NCBI GenBank assembly: GCA_022821445.1
Contig: JAJEDQ010000056.1
Coordinates: 1 to 37,349 of the forward strand
Direction of reading: 5' to 3'
DNA: 37,349 bases
DNA from: Acidimicrobiia bacterium
GTDB taxonomy: Bacteria > Actinomycetota > Acidimicrobiia > Acidimicrobiales > Bin134
This document shows positions 35,820 through 37,349 of the stretch, one piece after another. The notes beneath the pieces were generated by a model. That model was not told where the DNA came from, searched no databases, and saw only the letters and a program-made list of their open reading frames with translations. A program made the position numbers and the translations under genes. Every line of letters starts with the position of its first letter. Position 1 is the stretch's first letter.

Positions 35820-37286
35820 ATGACCAACCCAGCCGACATCCCAACCCCGCTTCCGTGGGAACAGCGCTCCAAAGGGGTTGGCTCCATGCCCGGGGGGTAC
35901 ACAGGCTACATCCATGCCCTTCGTGAAATCTGCGAGCATGTCATCAGCGAAGGACCTTCTCGAACAGATTTAGTTGGCTGGATCCAAAGCCATTTCAATC
36001 TAAGTGGAGGCAGCGCCATCTGGCGCGAGCGCTTCTTGCACAAAGCTGGTGTTCTCGAATCCTCTGCCAACCAGATCAAACTCAGTGAGCACGCAAGCCG
36101 CTGGTATCTGGCTTCGGACGACGGAATTCTGATCGGGCTCCTGCACAGCCGACTTCAGTTTCTTGGCGAAATGCTCTCAGAGCTGCGTGAAGGACCTCGA
36201 ACGCTTGAAGAGTTGCGTCAGGCAGCAAAGAAGTACGACCTAAATTGGGATACGGACAATCAGGGGCACATAAGGCGGGGCTGGTTGGAGTCCGCCAAGC
36301 TGGTTGAGGCCGTCGGAGACAATCGATTGGCCATCACAGACGTGGGACGCGACCTGCTGTCCAAGCTGACCGTCCATGCTCCCGGTTCGGATCCAGAACC
36401 CCTTCATGCAGAAACGCCTCCTGATCCAACGCCGGACAGCGTCCCCACTTCCGCACCAGAGACCATACCCTCCGCCACCATCGATGCACCAGACGACTCC
36501 ATAGCAGATCGCAACCTCTCCCCCGCTGAAGCTCTCGCACTCGAAATCCGCGAAGCGGCCACCGACAGCAAGAATCCTGACCGTTTGGAGGTCGCCGTCC
36601 GGGATGCGTTTCACTTTCTCGGGTTCAACGCCAAGAAACTTGGCGGCAGCGGCAAGACTGACGTGCTGGCCACAGCACCGTTGGGCAAGAACGACTCCTT
36701 CACAGTGGCCATAGACGCCAAAACAGTCGGCTCTGGCTCCCTGGGTGATCACCAGGTGGACTGGGTCACCCTCGAAGAACATCGCAGACAGCACAATGCC
36801 GACTATTCAATGCTGGTGGGACCGAACCCCTCTGGCCAACGCCTGATGAGCCGGGCTGTCGACAAGACGGTGTCAGTGCTCTCAACCGAACAACTTGCTG
36901 ACCTGTGCATCCAGCACGCCGAAACGCCACTGGGCCTCGAGGACTACCGTGCGCTCTTCGAGGCTGGCGGTGCTGTTGACACGACCCCGACCAGCAGGGC
37001 GGCCGAGGACTTGGGCCGGCTTCGGGGTCTCGCTATCGAGCTCTGTGAGAAATTGGCTGAGAGGACCGGCACTTTTGGGCCACTTACTGCATCACAACTC
37101 ATGGTGATGATCGATCAGCCCGACAAGCCCAGTTCCGAGCAGGAAATCCAACAGACACTGGACACTCTTACCAGCCCATTGGTGGGTGCAGTCCAGGGCA
37201 CGGCTTCAACTGGATATGTCCTTGCCACTGCCCCACGAGTCATTCAACAACGCCTCCAACAGCTTGGCGATCAGATCGCGCGTTGA
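35820..37286 (+). CDS. Restriction-endonuclease-like protein with FokI-like PD-(D/E)XK nuclease domain and flanking wHTH-like regions
   Basis: KLGGSGKTDVLATAPLGKNDSFTVAIDAKT matches the FokI pattern LGGSxKPD...VIVDTKA; preceded by two wHTH-like segments and followed by a ~105-aa extension. Confidence 0.75.
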   Translation: MTNPADIPTPLPWEQRSKGVGSMPGGYTGYIHALREICEHVISEGPSRTDLVGWIQSHFNLSGGSAIWRERFLHKAGVLESSANQIKLSEHASRWYLASDDGILIGLLHSRLQFLGEMLSELREGPRTLEELRQAAKKYDLNWDTDNQGHIRRGWLESAKLVEAVGDNRLAITDVGRDLLSKLTVHAPGSDPEPLHAETPPDPTPDSVPTSAPETIPSATIDAPDDSIADRNLSPAEALALEIREAATDSKNPDRLEVAVRDAFHFLGFNAKKLGGSGKTDVLATAPLGKNDSFTVAIDAKTVGSGSLGDHQVDWVTLEEHRRQHNADYSMLVGPNPSGQRLMSRAVDKTVSVLSTEQLADLCIQHAETPLGLEDYRALFEAGGAVDTTPTSRAAEDLGRLRGLAIELCEKLAERTGTFGPLTASQLMVMIDQPDKPSSEQEIQQTLDTLTSPLVGAVQGTASTGYVLATAPRVIQQRLQQLGDQIAR

Positions 37287-37349
37287 CGTGATCTCGCAGG
37301 CTCAGCCTCCTATCAGCGTCTCAGGGCGGGGGCGGGGGGTTGTTGCCAG

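Noticed and set aside
1-37349. CRISPR array, tRNA/rRNA genes, transposase or prophage
   Set aside because: No regular repeat-spacer pattern, cloverleaf, rRNA-like sequence, transposase ORF or phage structural gene recognised.

Overview
This is a high-GC actinobacterial chromosomal window. The lineage looks Acidimicrobiia-like, which is my inference. The right two thirds hold a division and cell-wall (dcw) cluster read on the minus strand: mraZ - rsmH - ftsL - ftsI - murE - mraY - murD - ftsW - murG - murC - murB - ftsQ - ftsZ - yggS - sepF. A single inverted ileS (+) follows, then dksA/traR-like - lspA - rluD, an Rrf2 regulator (+), an alkaline-phosphatase-superfamily protein, a bacterial proteasome activator (bpa) and dnaE. 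The left end is a minus-strand oxidoreductase/thiolase operon: nitroreductase, SnoaL-like, DUF35, SCP-x-like thiolase, MDR dehydrogenase, SDR and a NifU-like domain. The right end has lplA-like, HNH and HhH-GPD genes, then a stand-alone protein with a FokI-like nuclease domain. The best second-look items are: (1) the FokI-like nuclease with extra wHTH-like regions and no visible methyltransferase; (2) a nested inverted-repeat element filling the mraZ-rsmH gap; (3) a 10-bp-phased GGG array upstream of mraZ that fits a MraZ operator; (4) murF missing from a tightly coupled murE-mraY junction; (5) a perfect DnaA-box-like site plus a 20-bp palindrome directly upstream of dnaE; (6) a duplicated start region that makes a uORF in front of bpa; (7) in-frame minisatellites in lspA/rluD, the DksA-like gene, ftsI and murD. 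No tRNA, rRNA, CRISPR array or transposase was seen.
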